This document shows positions 1 through 8,490 of a stretch of DNA of 64,000 nucleotides, piece after piece. The stretch's first letter is position 1, and the number at the start of each line of letters is the position of its first letter. Below the pieces are notes generated by a model, which did not search any database, was not told the DNA's origin, and saw nothing but the letters and a program-made list of their open reading frames with translations. The translations under genes and the position numbers were made by a program. The stretch is taken from contig NZ_CP031223.1 in NCBI RefSeq assembly GCF_008973485.1, positions 2,542,001 through 2,606,000 of the forward strand. Reading direction: 5' to 3'. The stretch is from Psychrobacillus glaciei (GTDB lineage: Bacteria; Bacillota; Bacilli; Bacillales_A; Planococcaceae).

Positions 1-1010
1 GATAATTCTCTTGATAAATCGGTACTCATTACATCGAGTAAAGAAACGACACGCTTATAATCCATACGTGTAGGACCAATTATTGCAATAGAACCCATTT
101 GCTCTTCACCAATCGCATATGTTGCTGTAATAACACTACAGTCCTCCATAGCTAGATGATTGTTTTCGGAACCAATTCGGATTTGAATTCCTTTTTTATC
201 AACAGGGAAAATACTAGGAATTTGTCTTACATGATCCATCAAGTACATAATACTTCGAGCTTTTTCTAAATCATTAAATTCAGGTTGATTCAACAGATGC
301 ATTTTACCACCGTAGTATACTTTGTCCTCTTGCTCTATCCCCATGGACTTATTAAATGAACTTAAAAGGTTATTAAAATGTCCTACACGCTGTTTTAATA
401 AAGAGTGTGTAACAGCTTCCAACTTTCCGGGAAGATCATGTAAATGAACTCCTATTAAGCTATCGTTTAGCAAATTAACCATTCGTTCAATATCCGATGA
501 AGTATAGATTTCGGGGATTGAAAATACTCGATTTTCAACATGTCCACTATCTGTAACGATTATCGCAACAGCGGAATCATCCGTAAGTGGGACGATTGAA
601 AATCGTTTTACTCGATGTTTTCTAACATCCATTCCTAGTAATATGGAGGTGTAATTCGTTAGTTCAGACAAAATCGTTGCTGATTTACGAATAATTTGCT
701 CCGTCTCCACCATTCGTTCTTCAAACACAGATCGAATTTGCTTAATCTCGTCTTTCGATACTCGTTGTGGAGTTAACATATTGTCTACATAGTAACGGTA
801 CCCTTTTTCAGAAGGGACACGCCCAGACGAAGTATGAGTTTTCTCTAAGAATCCCATGTCTTCTAAATCCGCCATATCATTTCGAATGGTAGCAGGACTA
901 TATGGAACTTCCTCCTTTTTCGAAATTTGACGAGATCCAACTGGCTGAGCGGTTTCAATAAAATCATCTACCGTTACTTGCAATATTAATAATTGCCTAT
1001 TAGTTAGCAT
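1..1010 (-). CDS. hrcA: heat-inducible transcription repressor HrcA (3' end outside window)
   Basis: Reading in from the right, the frame starts at ATG 1010 behind a GAGGTGAT SD and stays open to the window edge (336 codons). HrcA is usually about 340-350 residues, so only the last few are missing. The first ~80 residues form the winged-helix DNA-binding domain (VGSRQISKKEEVPYSPATI, then RNDMADLE); the rest is the GAF-like dimer and inserted region. HrcA binds CIRCE operators and represses the dnaK and groE operons; it becomes inactive when GroEL is titrated by unfolded protein. A perfect CIRCE lies just upstream, so it represses itself. In relatives grpE-dnaK-dnaJ follow, which here would be off the left edge. 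Identification is firm. Confidence 0.96.
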   Translation of the reverse strand, partial: MLTNRQLLILQVTVDDFIETAQPVGSRQISKKEEVPYSPATIRNDMADLEDMGFLEKTHTSSGRVPSEKGYRYYVDNMLTPQRVSKDEIKQIRSVFEERMVETEQIIRKSATILSELTNYTSILLGMDVRKHRVKRFSIVPLTDDSAVAIIVTDSGHVENRVFSIPEIYTSSDIERMVNLLNDSLIGVHLHDLPGKLEAVTHSLLKQRVGHFNNLLSSFNKSMGIEQEDKVYYGGKMHLLNQPEFNDLEKARSIMYLMDHVRQIPSIFPVDKKGIQIRIGSENNHLAMEDCSVITATYAIGEEQMGSIAIIGPTRMDYKRVVSLLDVMSTDLSREL

Positions 1011-1024
1011 GATTATCACCTCTG

Positions 1025-1051
1025 TTAGCACTCGTTCATTGAGAGTGCTAA
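1025..1051 (-). promoter_or_regulatory. CIRCE operator (HrcA binding site)
   Basis: TTAGCACTC, 9 nt spacer, GAGTGCTAA: a perfect match to the CIRCE inverted repeat, placed between the promoter and the hrcA start codon. This is the known target of HrcA. Confidence 0.97.
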
Positions 1052-1062
1052 TACTCATATAA

Positions 1063-1091
1063 AAGGTATCAAATCTAAAGAAAACTGTCAA
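1063..1091 (-). promoter_or_regulatory. sigma-A type promoter of hrcA
   Basis: Minus strand: -35 TTGACA (1086-1091), 17 nt spacer, -10 TACCTT (1063-1068). The -35 is perfect and the -10 is weak. The start point would fall just before or at the edge of CIRCE, the usual arrangement for HrcA control. Confidence 0.7.
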
Positions 1092-1106
1092 CGAATATGA
1101 TTTTAT

Positions 1107-2240
1107 TTATTGAAGAAAATATTGAAATACTTCATTTCCAACAAAACGACCACGACGAGTAAGCTTTACGTAATTATCTTCAATAACAATCAATTGTTTT
1201 CGAACAAGTTCATCTAACTGATTCCCATAAATATCTTGTAATGGCTTTCCAAAACGAATTTTAAATCTTTCTAAAGAAACTCCTGCGTTTTTACGCAATC
1301 CTAAAAACATTTCCTCTTCCATTTTTTCAACTTTCGTAACTTCTTTTTGTAGCATAATAGGTTTTTCATTTGAATCTAAGGTTTGCATATACTTCTTTAA
1401 AGGTCCGTGATTCGAATATCGATTATTATTTACATAGCCATGAGCTCCTGCTCCTAATCCTATATATTCATCATTATCCCAGTAAAGTAAATTATGCCTT
1501 GATTCTTTCCCTTTGAAGGAAAAGTTACTAATTTCATATTGATTGTAGCCCTGTTTTTGCATTTCATCCAATAAGTATCCATACATGTCCGCTTCTAAAT
1601 CTTCCCCTGGTAAAGAAAGTTTTCCTTTTGACATTAAGTTATAAAAAATCGTTTTTGGTTCAACTATCAAAGAATAAGCTGAAATATGAGGAATTTTTAG
1701 TCGAAATACTTCTTTTAAAGAATGCTTCCACTGTTCCATCGTTTGGTTTGGTAAACCATACATTAAATCCATGCTGATAGATGGAAAACCTATCTTTTTG
1801 GCATTTTCAATTACTGCATACACATGTTCGTTCGAATGTGTTCTACCAATTACTTTTAGAAGTTCTTGATCAAATGTTTGAACTCCCATACTTAATCTAT
1901 TTACTCCAGAAGTATGCATTAGTTTCATTTTTTCATATGTTAGCTCATCTGGGTTCGCTTCCGAGGTAAACTCTACAACATCTTTTAAGGGAATGTATTG
2001 ATGGATCAATGAAAATAAGCGCTCTAACTGAGCTTCAGATAAAGATGTAGGAGTTCCCCCACCGATGAAAATAGTTTCAATTGGTTCATCTTTATATTGT
2101 TCCGTATACAATTCCATCTCTCTACCTAATGATTCTATATATTCATCCACCGGCTGGTTATGAAAGAAAAATTTATTGAAATCGCAATAATTACAAATTT
2201 GATGACAAAAAGGAATGTGGATATATACCCCACGTGCCAT
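1107..2240 (-). CDS. hemW: radical SAM heme chaperone HemW
   Basis: 377 residues, normal for HemW. The CX3CX2C iron-sulfur motif is C12, C16 and C19, followed by GGGTPT at 60-65 (SAM-binding loop) and the C-terminal HemN-like domain. HemW is the heme-trafficking relative of the oxygen-independent coproporphyrinogen oxidase HemN; it binds heme and passes it to hemoproteins. The short length and the single Asp after the third cysteine fit HemW rather than HemN proper. The start ATG has an AGGAAG SD. It lies downstream of lepA, as in B. subtilis (hemN/yqeR position), separated by a hairpin. Confidence 0.92.
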   Translation of the reverse strand: MARGVYIHIPFCHQICNYCDFNKFFFHNQPVDEYIESLGREMELYTEQYKDEPIETIFIGGGTPTSLSEAQLERLFSLIHQYIPLKDVVEFTSEANPDELTYEKMKLMHTSGVNRLSMGVQTFDQELLKVIGRTHSNEHVYAVIENAKKIGFPSISMDLMYGLPNQTMEQWKHSLKEVFRLKIPHISAYSLIVEPKTIFYNLMSKGKLSLPGEDLEADMYGYLLDEMQKQGYNQYEISNFSFKGKESRHNLLYWDNDEYIGLGAGAHGYVNNNRYSNHGPLKKYMQTLDSNEKPIMLQKEVTKVEKMEEEMFLGLRKNAGVSLERFKIRFGKPLQDIYGNQLDELVRKQLIVIEDNYVKLTRRGRFVGNEVFQYFLQ

Positions 2241-2256
2241 ATGACTTCCTGCTTTC

Positions 2257-2297
2257 TATAAAAGGAAAAAGGAGGCTACTAGTGCCCCCTTCCTTTT
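2257..2297 (-). terminator. hairpin terminator after lepA
   Basis: A stem of GGAAGGGGGC and its near complement GCCTCCTTTTTCC (minus strand), with a 7 nt loop, is followed by a T-rich tract. It lies directly after the lepA stop, so hemW may depend partly on read-through. Confidence 0.6.
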
Positions 2298-4127
2298 TTA
2301 TTTATTCGGCTCGTCCATCTTCAGAACTGCCATAAATGCTTCTTGCGGAACTTCCACAGAACCAACTTGTTTCATTCGTTTCTTACCTTCTTTTTGTTTA
2401 TCAAGCAATTTACGTTTACGTGAAATATCTCCACCATAACATTTAGCTAAAACATTTTTACCTATTGATTTGATGGTAGAACGAGCCACTATTTTTTGAC
2501 CAATGGCAGCTTGAACTGGTACTTCAAATTGTTGTCTTGGAATAAGGGCTTTTAATTTTTCAACAATCACTTTTCCGCGATCATAAGCAAAATCTTTGTG
2601 GACGATAAAGCTTAAAGCATCTACTTTTTCGCTATTCAGCAGAATATCCATTTTCACTAGTTTCGATTCTTTGTATCCAATTAACTCATAATCAAAAGAA
2701 GCATATCCTTTTGTGCTCGATTTTAAAGAATCAAAAAAGTCATATACAATTTCAGATAATGGAATTTCATAAATGATATTAACGCGGGCTTTAGATAAGA
2801 AATCCATTGTAATAAAATTACCACGTTTACGTTGGCATAATTCCATTACAGACCCTACATAGTCTTCTGGAACCATGATAGAAGCTTTCACAAACGGCTC
2901 TTCAATCGTATCTACTTTTTGGACATCCGGCATCATCGATGGGTTATCTACTTTCATGGTTTCACCATTCGTTAGCTTCACATCATAAACAACACTTGGC
3001 GCAGTTGTGATTAAATCTATTTTAAATTCGCGTTCGATGCGCTCTTGAATAATTTCCATATGCAGTAAACCTAAGAAACCACATCGATAACCAAATCCCA
3101 ATGCTTGAGATGTTTCGGGTTCGAACTCAAGTGCTGAGTCATTCAACTGTAGCTTTTCAAGTGCATCACGTAAGTCAACGTATTTCGTGTTATCAATTGG
3201 ATACAATCCACAGAATACCATAGGGTTCATTTTGCGATATCCCGTTAAAGCTTCTGTTGCAGGGTCAGAAGCTAATGTAATAGTATCCCCAACACTGGAA
3301 TCTCCTACATGTTTCATCGAAGCAGTTAAGAAACCAACATCTCCAACTGTTAGCTCTGAGCGTTGTGTTGTTTTTGGTGTGAATACACCCGTTTCAACAA
3401 CTTCGAATTCTTTACCAGAAGACATCATTTTTATCGTATCTCCAGGTTTAACAGTTCCTTCCATAACTCGGATATATACAATTACGCCTCGGTAAGGGTC
3501 AAATAAGGAGTCGAAGATCAACGCTTTAAGTGGTGCAGAAGGATCTCCAGTGGGTGCAGGAACTTTCTCTACAATTTGTTCTAAAATTTCTTCAATACCT
3601 ATCCCTGCTTTTGCAGATGCAAGAACTGCTTCTGAAGCATCAAGTCCAATTACTTCTTCCACTTCTTTTCTTACGCGTTCTGGATCAGCAGCTGGTAAAT
3701 CTATCTTATTAATAACTGGTAATATTTCTAAATCATTATCTAATGCCAAATACACATTTGCTAGCGTCTGCGCTTCAATACCTTGTGCAGCATCGACAAC
3801 TAAAATAGCTCCTTCACATGCGGCTAAACTTCTGGAAACTTCATATGTAAAATCGACATGTCCAGGTGTGTCAATCAGATGAAAGATATATTCTTCTCCA
3901 TTTTTAGCAGTATACGTTAACTGAACAGCATTCAGTTTGATGGTAATACCTCTTTCTCGCTCTAAGTCCATCGAATCGAGTAATTGGGCTTTCATTTCAC
4001 GAGAAGTCAATGTTTTTGTTTTCTCTAAAATACGATCTGCCAAAGTTGATTTTCCATGGTCAATGTGGGCAATAATCGAAAAGTTACGGATTTTTTTCTG
4101 ACGTTCAATTCTTTGTTCATGATTCAT
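2298..4127 (-). CDS. lepA: elongation factor 4 (LepA)
   Basis: 609 residues, the usual EF4 length. Translational GTPase motifs are in order: AHIDHGKST (P-loop, 20-28), DTPGH (86-90) and NKID (140-143), then the EF-G-like domains and the LepA-specific C-terminal domain with the conserved basic [18 protein letters not shown] segment. EF4 acts on the ribosome in initiation, assembly or back-translocation under stress. Start ATG 4127 follows an AGGAGTG SD. B. subtilis has yqxA between spoIIP and lepA; here that slot is a gene-free stretch. Confidence 0.97.
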   Translation of the reverse strand: MNHEQRIERQKKIRNFSIIAHIDHGKSTLADRILEKTKTLTSREMKAQLLDSMDLERERGITIKLNAVQLTYTAKNGEEYIFHLIDTPGHVDFTYEVSRSLAACEGAILVVDAAQGIEAQTLANVYLALDNDLEILPVINKIDLPAADPERVRKEVEEVIGLDASEAVLASAKAGIGIEEILEQIVEKVPAPTGDPSAPLKALIFDSLFDPYRGVIVYIRVMEGTVKPGDTIKMMSSGKEFEVVETGVFTPKTTQRSELTVGDVGFLTASMKHVGDSSVGDTITLASDPATEALTGYRKMNPMVFCGLYPIDNTKYVDLRDALEKLQLNDSALEFEPETSQALGFGYRCGFLGLLHMEIIQERIEREFKIDLITTAPSVVYDVKLTNGETMKVDNPSMMPDVQKVDTIEEPFVKASIMVPEDYVGSVMELCQRKRGNFITMDFLSKARVNIIYEIPLSEIVYDFFDSLKSSTKGYASFDYELIGYKESKLVKMDILLNSEKVDALSFIVHKDFAYDRGKVIVEKLKALIPRQQFEVPVQAAIGQKIVARSTIKSIGKNVLAKCYGGDISRKRKLLDKQKEGKKRMKQVGSVEVPQEAFMAVLKMDEPNK

Positions 4128-4394
4128 GCTTGTTCACTCCTAATTAAACTACTAAGAATTATAACAGACAACATGTCGTTAAGTAACGCATAATAGTTCT
4201 CATTTCACAATTTATTGTTATTATGTATTATTTGCACTTTATGCTATTTATTTTTTCCCAGAAATTAATCTTATCAAAAAGCTAGTAGTAAGACAATCTA
4301 GTGGACAAGAAATGCGCAAGCGTAATCTATGCATCTTGTCTTAGCAATAGAAAAAAATAATAAAGTTCATGCACAAGTAAAATGAAAACCACTA

Positions 4395-4610
4395 TTTATT
4401 TGCACCTTCCGAATGCATTTCCACCTAAATGGTTGCTATAAGTACCTTAATATCCGTTATAAGCACGTACACAGGGTCTATAAGCTCCTATTGATGCAAG
4501 TCCTCCTAAATGTTGCTATATGCACCTAAGTCTCCGCTATAAGCACCAAACAGGTCTATATGCTCCTAAAGCGGGCACATAAGCTCCTACCGCTATGAAT
4601 ATACACTTTT
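4395..4610. repeat. degenerate ctataagcNcct repeat array with an 80 bp tandem duplication
   Basis: This array fills part of the 520 bp gene-free gap between spoIIP and lepA. About seven degenerate copies of a motif close to CTATAAGCNCCTA are spaced 20-40 nt apart. They form a higher-order unit: ttgctata at 4433 and 4513, ccgYtataagcac at 4454 and 4534 (both exactly 80 bp apart), and gtctatAWgctccta at 4476 and 4554. The rest of the gap (4128-4394) shows only a short inverted pair, taagacaa/ttgtctta (around 4290 and 4340), and no credible gene. Confidence 0.8.
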
Positions 4611-4655
4611 AACAGGAAAAAAAGATTAAGCTATAATCGCTTAATCTCTTCTAGG

Positions 4656-5450
4656 TTAAGAAGGTATTTGCTGATTGAACATATTTGAAATAGCCTTTGC
4701 TAAAATAGCGATGGAGCGGTCTACCTCTTGTTCGGTGTTATCAACACCTCCAAGTTCCACAACTAATAAATTTTTAGCAAGGTCTTGGTTGTAAACACCA
4801 TCTACTCCTTTACCAGTTTTCACTATAACTCCTCTTGAGATGCCAGGTACTATTTTATTCAATTGATCAGAGAGATTTTGCGCTAGTTGTTCATTCCATC
4901 TGTAGTTTGGATGCTCTCCACCAATAACAAATATAAATTTTGCATAGGTTTCTTCACCACTTTGAAGAGTTGTAACTTTTGCTTTTAGTGCGTCTCTATG
5001 AATATCCAATACAATATCATAATCACTATGTGCTATTGCATTTTTAACAAATGGTCGGATTGTATTATAATTATCCATCACTTCTGGCTTATGATCTTCT
5101 AAAAACTGAGTATCTACTTGATGAAATGCAAATTGGGCAGCTATTTGCTCTTGAAAAGAAGAAATATTAGTAATAGAATCATATACTGCAATTTTATCTC
5201 CTTTTTCCGCAAGTATTGGCCGATAAGCTTCATGAGCATGCGTGAAATACACAAAAGCTGTTTTAGGTTCTATTATTTCAGTGATGTCCGGTTTTGATTC
5301 TAATTGGGCCGCATAAACTACAGGCGTGTCCTCTTTTTTATTTTCTACTTTTTGTTGCGTTGAAAGAGGTGTTTGGATTGTAGCGATAATAATAGGAGTT
5401 AAAAATAATAATAATAAAATGCTCGTTAAATTCTTCAGGGAATTAGCCAT
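4656..5450 (-). CDS. spoIIP: stage II sporulation protein P (SpoIIP), short form
   Basis: 264 residues from ATG 5450, with GAGGAGAG SD 9 nt upstream; a longer TTG start at 5468 would overlap that SD and is rejected. A hydrophobic N-terminal anchor (about residues 6-25) is followed by the amidase/endopeptidase domain, with THAHE at 70-74, DIHRDA at 149-154 and the ELGG glutamate near 232 as the expected zinc and catalytic residues. SpoIIP works with SpoIID and SpoIIM to thin septal peptidoglycan and drive engulfment. B. subtilis SpoIIP is about 400 residues; the missing part is mostly the linker between membrane anchor and catalytic core. Its place downstream of gpr matches B. subtilis. Confidence 0.9.
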   Translation of the reverse strand: MANSLKNLTSILLLLFLTPIIIATIQTPLSTQQKVENKKEDTPVVYAAQLESKPDITEIIEPKTAFVYFTHAHEAYRPILAEKGDKIAVYDSITNISSFQEQIAAQFAFHQVDTQFLEDHKPEVMDNYNTIRPFVKNAIAHSDYDIVLDIHRDALKAKVTTLQSGEETYAKFIFVIGGEHPNYRWNEQLAQNLSDQLNKIVPGISRGVIVKTGKGVDGVYNQDLAKNLLVVELGGVDNTEQEVDRSIAILAKAISNMFNQQIPS

Positions 5451-5471
5451 AATTTCCACTCTCCTCAAATA

Positions 5472-5479
5472 ATCGTATG
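5472..5479 (-). promoter_or_regulatory. possible sigma-E -10 element for spoIIP
   Basis: CATACGAT on the minus strand differs by one base from the sigma-E -10 consensus CATACAAT and lies 20-30 nt before the spoIIP start. No convincing -35 was found, so this is tentative. Confidence 0.3.
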
Positions 5480-5513
5480 ATGAGAAGAGTTTTTTTAGAA
5501 CATTCGGCTTACA

Positions 5514-5544
5514 GTTCTTCTGCGACGAGCATGCACAGAAGAAC
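5514..5544. repeat. perfect 9 bp inverted repeat between gpr and spoIIP
   Basis: GTTCTTCTG (5514-5522) and CAGAAGAAC (5536-5544) with a 13 nt loop. No T-tract follows immediately on either strand, so it may be an RNA processing or attenuation hairpin rather than a terminator. Confidence 0.5.
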
Positions 5545-5602
5545 CACGTGAAAGATTGTCTAATCCATTAGCACGGGTGAAAAAAAGGAGATTATTTCTA
5601 AA

Positions 5603-6619
5603 TTATCTATTAGTAATCCACGTTTCAATTCCCTCTGATAATAAATACGCATATTGTTCCACCCAAGCATCAGTTTCTTTTGGCGTAACAAATAACGATG
5701 AGTTTTTTCCAACAAAGACTTCCTCAAATAGCTTTCTTTTTTCTTCTGTTGGCCAAGTCACCCATTCTCCAAAGATCGGTTGTAACACCTTTTTATCAAG
5801 TGAAGATTTTTTGTTTGATACCATTGGAGTCACTGCTAAAGCAGACGATGGACTTTCTTTTTCTTCAATTTTAGAAGCAATATAATGAATAACATGCTCC
5901 ATTGCATCTGCGTATAGAACCGGACCATCTACTACCATTGGGATACCTATAGCAGTTACTGGTATTCCGTAAACTTCTTCGGAAACTTCTTTTCTTTCAT
6001 TTCCTACACCGGAACCAGGATGAATGCCTGTATTTGTAAGTTGAATAGTTTTACAAAGTCGTTCACTATTTCTCGCTGCAAGTGCATCTAAAACAACGAT
6101 TAAGTCAGGTTGAAACGCTTTACTTATCGCCTCAATAAAATTACTTGTTTCAAATCCAGTTTGTCCGGTTACTCCTGGAGCGTACATAACCACTTTTACA
6201 TTGCTTTCCATTTGCGATATAGAAGAACCTTGTAAATATTCAATCGCTTTCGGACCAATGGCATCAGGAGTAATGGTAGAATTCCCCAAGCCAATTATTA
6301 AGACTTTAGATGATTTAGTTAATAATAAATTTTCATGCATCTCTTCTAGCTTTTGAATAAAAATTTTTTTTAACGCTTCAAAACTTTCTTGATCATCTGG
6401 ATTAACGGTCAAATCAGTTAGTGTTATATATTTCCCTTTTTTCTTTCCTATTCTTTTTTCCCCATTTTCATTTACTTCGATGGAAGTTATTAATACTGCT
6501 CCGTTGCGACTTTCCTCAAATTTTATACCTTCTGAATCTGTTAAAACGTCTTTTTCTTCCGCGGTTCGATGCTTTACCATTTCATCAGATTCATCTAATA
6601 AATCAGTTCGTCCCCACAT
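5603..6619 (-). CDS. gpr: germination protease GPR
   Basis: 338 residues from ATG 6619, which has a GGAGGTGA SD five bases away; an upstream start would place the SD inside the gene. GPR is made as a zymogen in the forespore, cleaves itself at an N-terminal propeptide and degrades small acid-soluble spore proteins during germination. Conserved segments TPDAIGP and LDALAAR carry the aspartates of this unusual aspartate protease; TGIHPGSGVGN and VTPKETD are family signatures. It is followed by spoIIP and is divergent from rpsT. A sigma-G-like promoter lies just upstream. Confidence 0.95.
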   Translation of the reverse strand: MWGRTDLLDESDEMVKHRTAEEKDVLTDSEGIKFEESRNGAVLITSIEVNENGEKRIGKKKGKYITLTDLTVNPDDQESFEALKKIFIQKLEEMHENLLLTKSSKVLIIGLGNSTITPDAIGPKAIEYLQGSSISQMESNVKVVMYAPGVTGQTGFETSNFIEAISKAFQPDLIVVLDALAARNSERLCKTIQLTNTGIHPGSGVGNERKEVSEEVYGIPVTAIGIPMVVDGPVLYADAMEHVIHYIASKIEEKESPSSALAVTPMVSNKKSSLDKKVLQPIFGEWVTWPTEEKRKLFEEVFVGKNSSLFVTPKETDAWVEQYAYLLSEGIETWITNR

Positions 6620-6636
6620 AAAATTCACCTCCAAAA

Positions 6637-6666
6637 TAGTTTGTACAAGTGTCAAGTAAATATTCT
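6637..6666 (-). promoter_or_regulatory. sigma-F/sigma-G type promoter of gpr
   Basis: Minus strand: -35 AGAATA (6661-6666), 17 nt spacer, -10 CAAACTA (6637-6643), close to the sigma-G consensus TGAATA/CATACTA. Forespore expression of gpr in B. subtilis supports the assignment. Confidence 0.55.
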
Positions 6667-6679
6667 TAGCATTTATATA

Positions 6680-6708
6680 TTGCAATTTGTTTTTTCGTTT
6701 GTTAAAAT
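6680..6708 (+). promoter_or_regulatory. sigma-A type promoter of rpsT
   Basis: -35 TTGCAA (6680-6685), 17 nt spacer, -10 TAAAAT (6703-6708). The implied leader is about 65 nt and ends in a strong SD. Confidence 0.5.
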
Positions 6709-6779
6709 AATGCTTGTTGTATTAGACAGTTTTCAACACATTAAAGTATCATCTCAGACCTTATTAGGAGGTGAAAGGT

Positions 6780-7028
6780 ATGCCAAATATTAAATCCGCT
6801 ATTAAACGTGTTAAGAAAAATGAGACATTAAATGCTCAAAATACGAAAGCAAAATCAGCTATGCGTACTGCTGTGAAAAAAGCTGATACTGCTGCACTTA
6901 ATAACGATGAAAACGCAAAAGAACTTATTAAAACTGCGATTCAACAAGTTGAAAAAGCAGCTTCAAAAGGTTTAATTCATAAAAACGCAGCTTCTCGTAA
7001 GAAGTCTCAATTAATGAAAAAAGCGTAA
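6780..7028 (+). CDS. rpsT: 30S ribosomal protein S20
   Basis: 82 residues, lysine- and alanine-rich, starting [15 protein letters not shown], the typical S20 N-terminus. ATG 6780 has the SD AGGAGGTGA upstream; an in-frame GTG at 6771 lies inside the SD and is rejected. S20 is a primary 16S rRNA binding protein of the small subunit. It stands alone on the plus strand between gpr and holA, as in B. subtilis, with its own promoter and terminator. Confidence 0.97.
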   Translation: MPNIKSAIKRVKKNETLNAQNTKAKSAMRTAVKKADTAALNNDENAKELIKTAIQQVEKAASKGLIHKNAASRKKSQLMKKA

Positions 7029-7032
7029 TTAA

Positions 7033-7072
7033 AAAGACTGATCCGATATCTATCGGTCAGTCTTTCTTTTTT
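7033..7072 (+). terminator. rpsT terminator
   Basis: AAAGACTGA(T)CCGATA pairs with TATCGGTCAGTCTTT around a 2 nt loop, followed by cTTTTTT. Confidence 0.85.
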
Positions 7073-7147
7073 GGGGTTTCTAAACGGATGCCGATTGCTG
7101 CAAGCTCCGAATAACTTTCTTAACTTGTTATGTCCAAATTACTTTAC

Positions 7148-8152
7148 TCATTTCATCAAAAACATTTCTAATATCCTGTCTCGATTAATATTCAATGTTT
7201 TCAACTGTACATCTACTGTTGCAAGATCGTTTAATGTTGTAAGTAGTTTTTTTTCATTTTGTAGACCTGGATTGTCGAATAGTAATTTTACGCGATAAGG
7301 GTGCACCTTTAGTTGATTTGCAATTTGTTGGGCATGGTATCCCTTTTTCTTTAAGTGGCTTACTTGAATCATTAAACGAACTTGTGAAGCTATTAAAGCA
7401 TTCAACTTTAAGGGATCTTCTTTTCGTTTTAATAAATCATGATAAATTTCAATTGCTTCACTTTTATTTCCTGTTAAATAAGCATTTCCCAATGTAAATA
7501 CATCTTGCTCTAATGTTCTTACAAGAAGCATCCTCACTGTTTCGATATCAATTTCAGCTAATTCACCTAAATAAGTGGCTATTTTCAATAATTCGGTTTG
7601 TAAATGGACTAAATTAGATCCACCAACTTCGATTAAAAAGGATAAAGCTTCGTCTGAAATTACTTTTCCCAAATTAGAAACTTCGTGTAATATCCAACTT
7701 CTCAAATCATGTTCCTGTAAACTAGAAACTTCTATAATATCGGCATACTGTTTCATCGCTTTAGTTATTTTTTTCCGTTCATCTAGTTTCTCGTAAGGTG
7801 CAATAAAAACAGTAACTGCTGTAGGTGAAGGATTTTGCAGCCATTGTTCTAATATACTTGTGTCATGGATAACTTTTTCTTTCCCTTTTTCTGTTGCCTT
7901 TAAAAAGAAGGCATTTCGAGCAATGACAAGTTTTTTATCTGAAAAAAATGGAAGCGTATCTGATTCGTAAATAACTTCTTCTACATTTTTTTCTTCTAAA
8001 TCAAAATTAATTACTTCTAGTTCACCGATTTCACTTAATTGTCTTTTTAGTCTTTTTAAAGTCTCTTCAATAAAATAAGCTTCTGTTCCAACTAATAAAT
8101 AAACCACTGATATTTTATTGTTCGCTATTTTTATCCATTTCTCTGAAATCAT
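7148..8152 (-). CDS. holA: DNA polymerase III delta subunit (HolA/YqeN)
   Basis: 334 residues, typical length. The protein begins with the clamp-loader AAA+-like fold (VYLLVGTEAYFIEETL) and ends with the delta C-terminal helical domain. Delta opens the beta sliding clamp and is part of the clamp loader with DnaX and HolB. Start ATG 8152 follows AAGGAGAT. It sits between rpsT and yqzM/comEC as in B. subtilis, where it is called yqeN. Confidence 0.92.
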   Translation of the reverse strand: MISEKWIKIANNKISVVYLLVGTEAYFIEETLKRLKRQLSEIGELEVINFDLEEKNVEEVIYESDTLPFFSDKKLVIARNAFFLKATEKGKEKVIHDTSILEQWLQNPSPTAVTVFIAPYEKLDERKKITKAMKQYADIIEVSSLQEHDLRSWILHEVSNLGKVISDEALSFLIEVGGSNLVHLQTELLKIATYLGELAEIDIETVRMLLVRTLEQDVFTLGNAYLTGNKSEAIEIYHDLLKRKEDPLKLNALIASQVRLMIQVSHLKKKGYHAQQIANQLKVHPYRVKLLFDNPGLQNEKKLLTTLNDLATVDVQLKTLNINRDRILEMFLMK

Positions 8153-8308
8153 CCGGGAAATCTCCTTGCTTTACGTTATTAATCCTATTATACAGTAGAT
8201 TTAGTGAATAATTTGTGACATTCTAGAAGACATCAAAAAATCGATGGTTTGCATATAGATTTTTTGAAGCCATTCCGATATAATTAGGTGGAAATAGGAG
8301 GGGTAACA

Positions 8309-8443
8309 ATGAATGAGTTTGAACAAAATGTACAGTCGAAACGTAACGACGCAATCGACTCAGGCGTAGGTTTCGGTGTCTCCTTTGGATTTTTTACAAT
8401 TATGTTCGCTATTGCAGTAATTATTGAGTTCGTATCTCGATAA
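8309..8443 (+). CDS. yqzM: small membrane protein YqzM
   Basis: 44 residues: a polar N-terminus (MNEFEQNVQSKRND) then one hydrophobic helix (about 22-42). The sequence and location, between comEC and holA and opposite in direction, match B. subtilis YqzM. Function unknown. SD AGGAGGGG is 6 bases before the ATG, and a shared terminator follows. A TATAAT-like -10 lies near 8278 without a clear -35, and a 9 bp inverted repeat caaaaaatc/gattttttg lies near 8233-8264. Confidence 0.88.
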   Translation: MNEFEQNVQSKRNDAIDSGVGFGVSFGFFTIMFAIAVIIEFVSR

Positions 8444-8451
8444 TAAAATGA

Positions 8452-8488
8452 AAAAATGGTTTTGTCTAAAAAGACAGAACCATTTTTT
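8452..8488. terminator. bidirectional terminator between yqzM and comEC
   Basis: AAAAATGGTTTTGTCT, loop AAAA, AGACAGAACCATTTTTTT. A-rich and T-rich flanks make it usable from both converging transcripts. Confidence 0.85.
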
Positions 8489-8490
8489 TA

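Noticed and set aside
4395-4610. CRISPR array
   Set aside because: Motifs are short, degenerate and irregularly spaced apart from one 80 bp duplication; no constant repeat/unique spacer pattern and no cas genes nearby.
7071-7298. Plus-strand frame after rpsT
   Set aside because: Starts inside the rpsT terminator region and overlaps holA; no SD.
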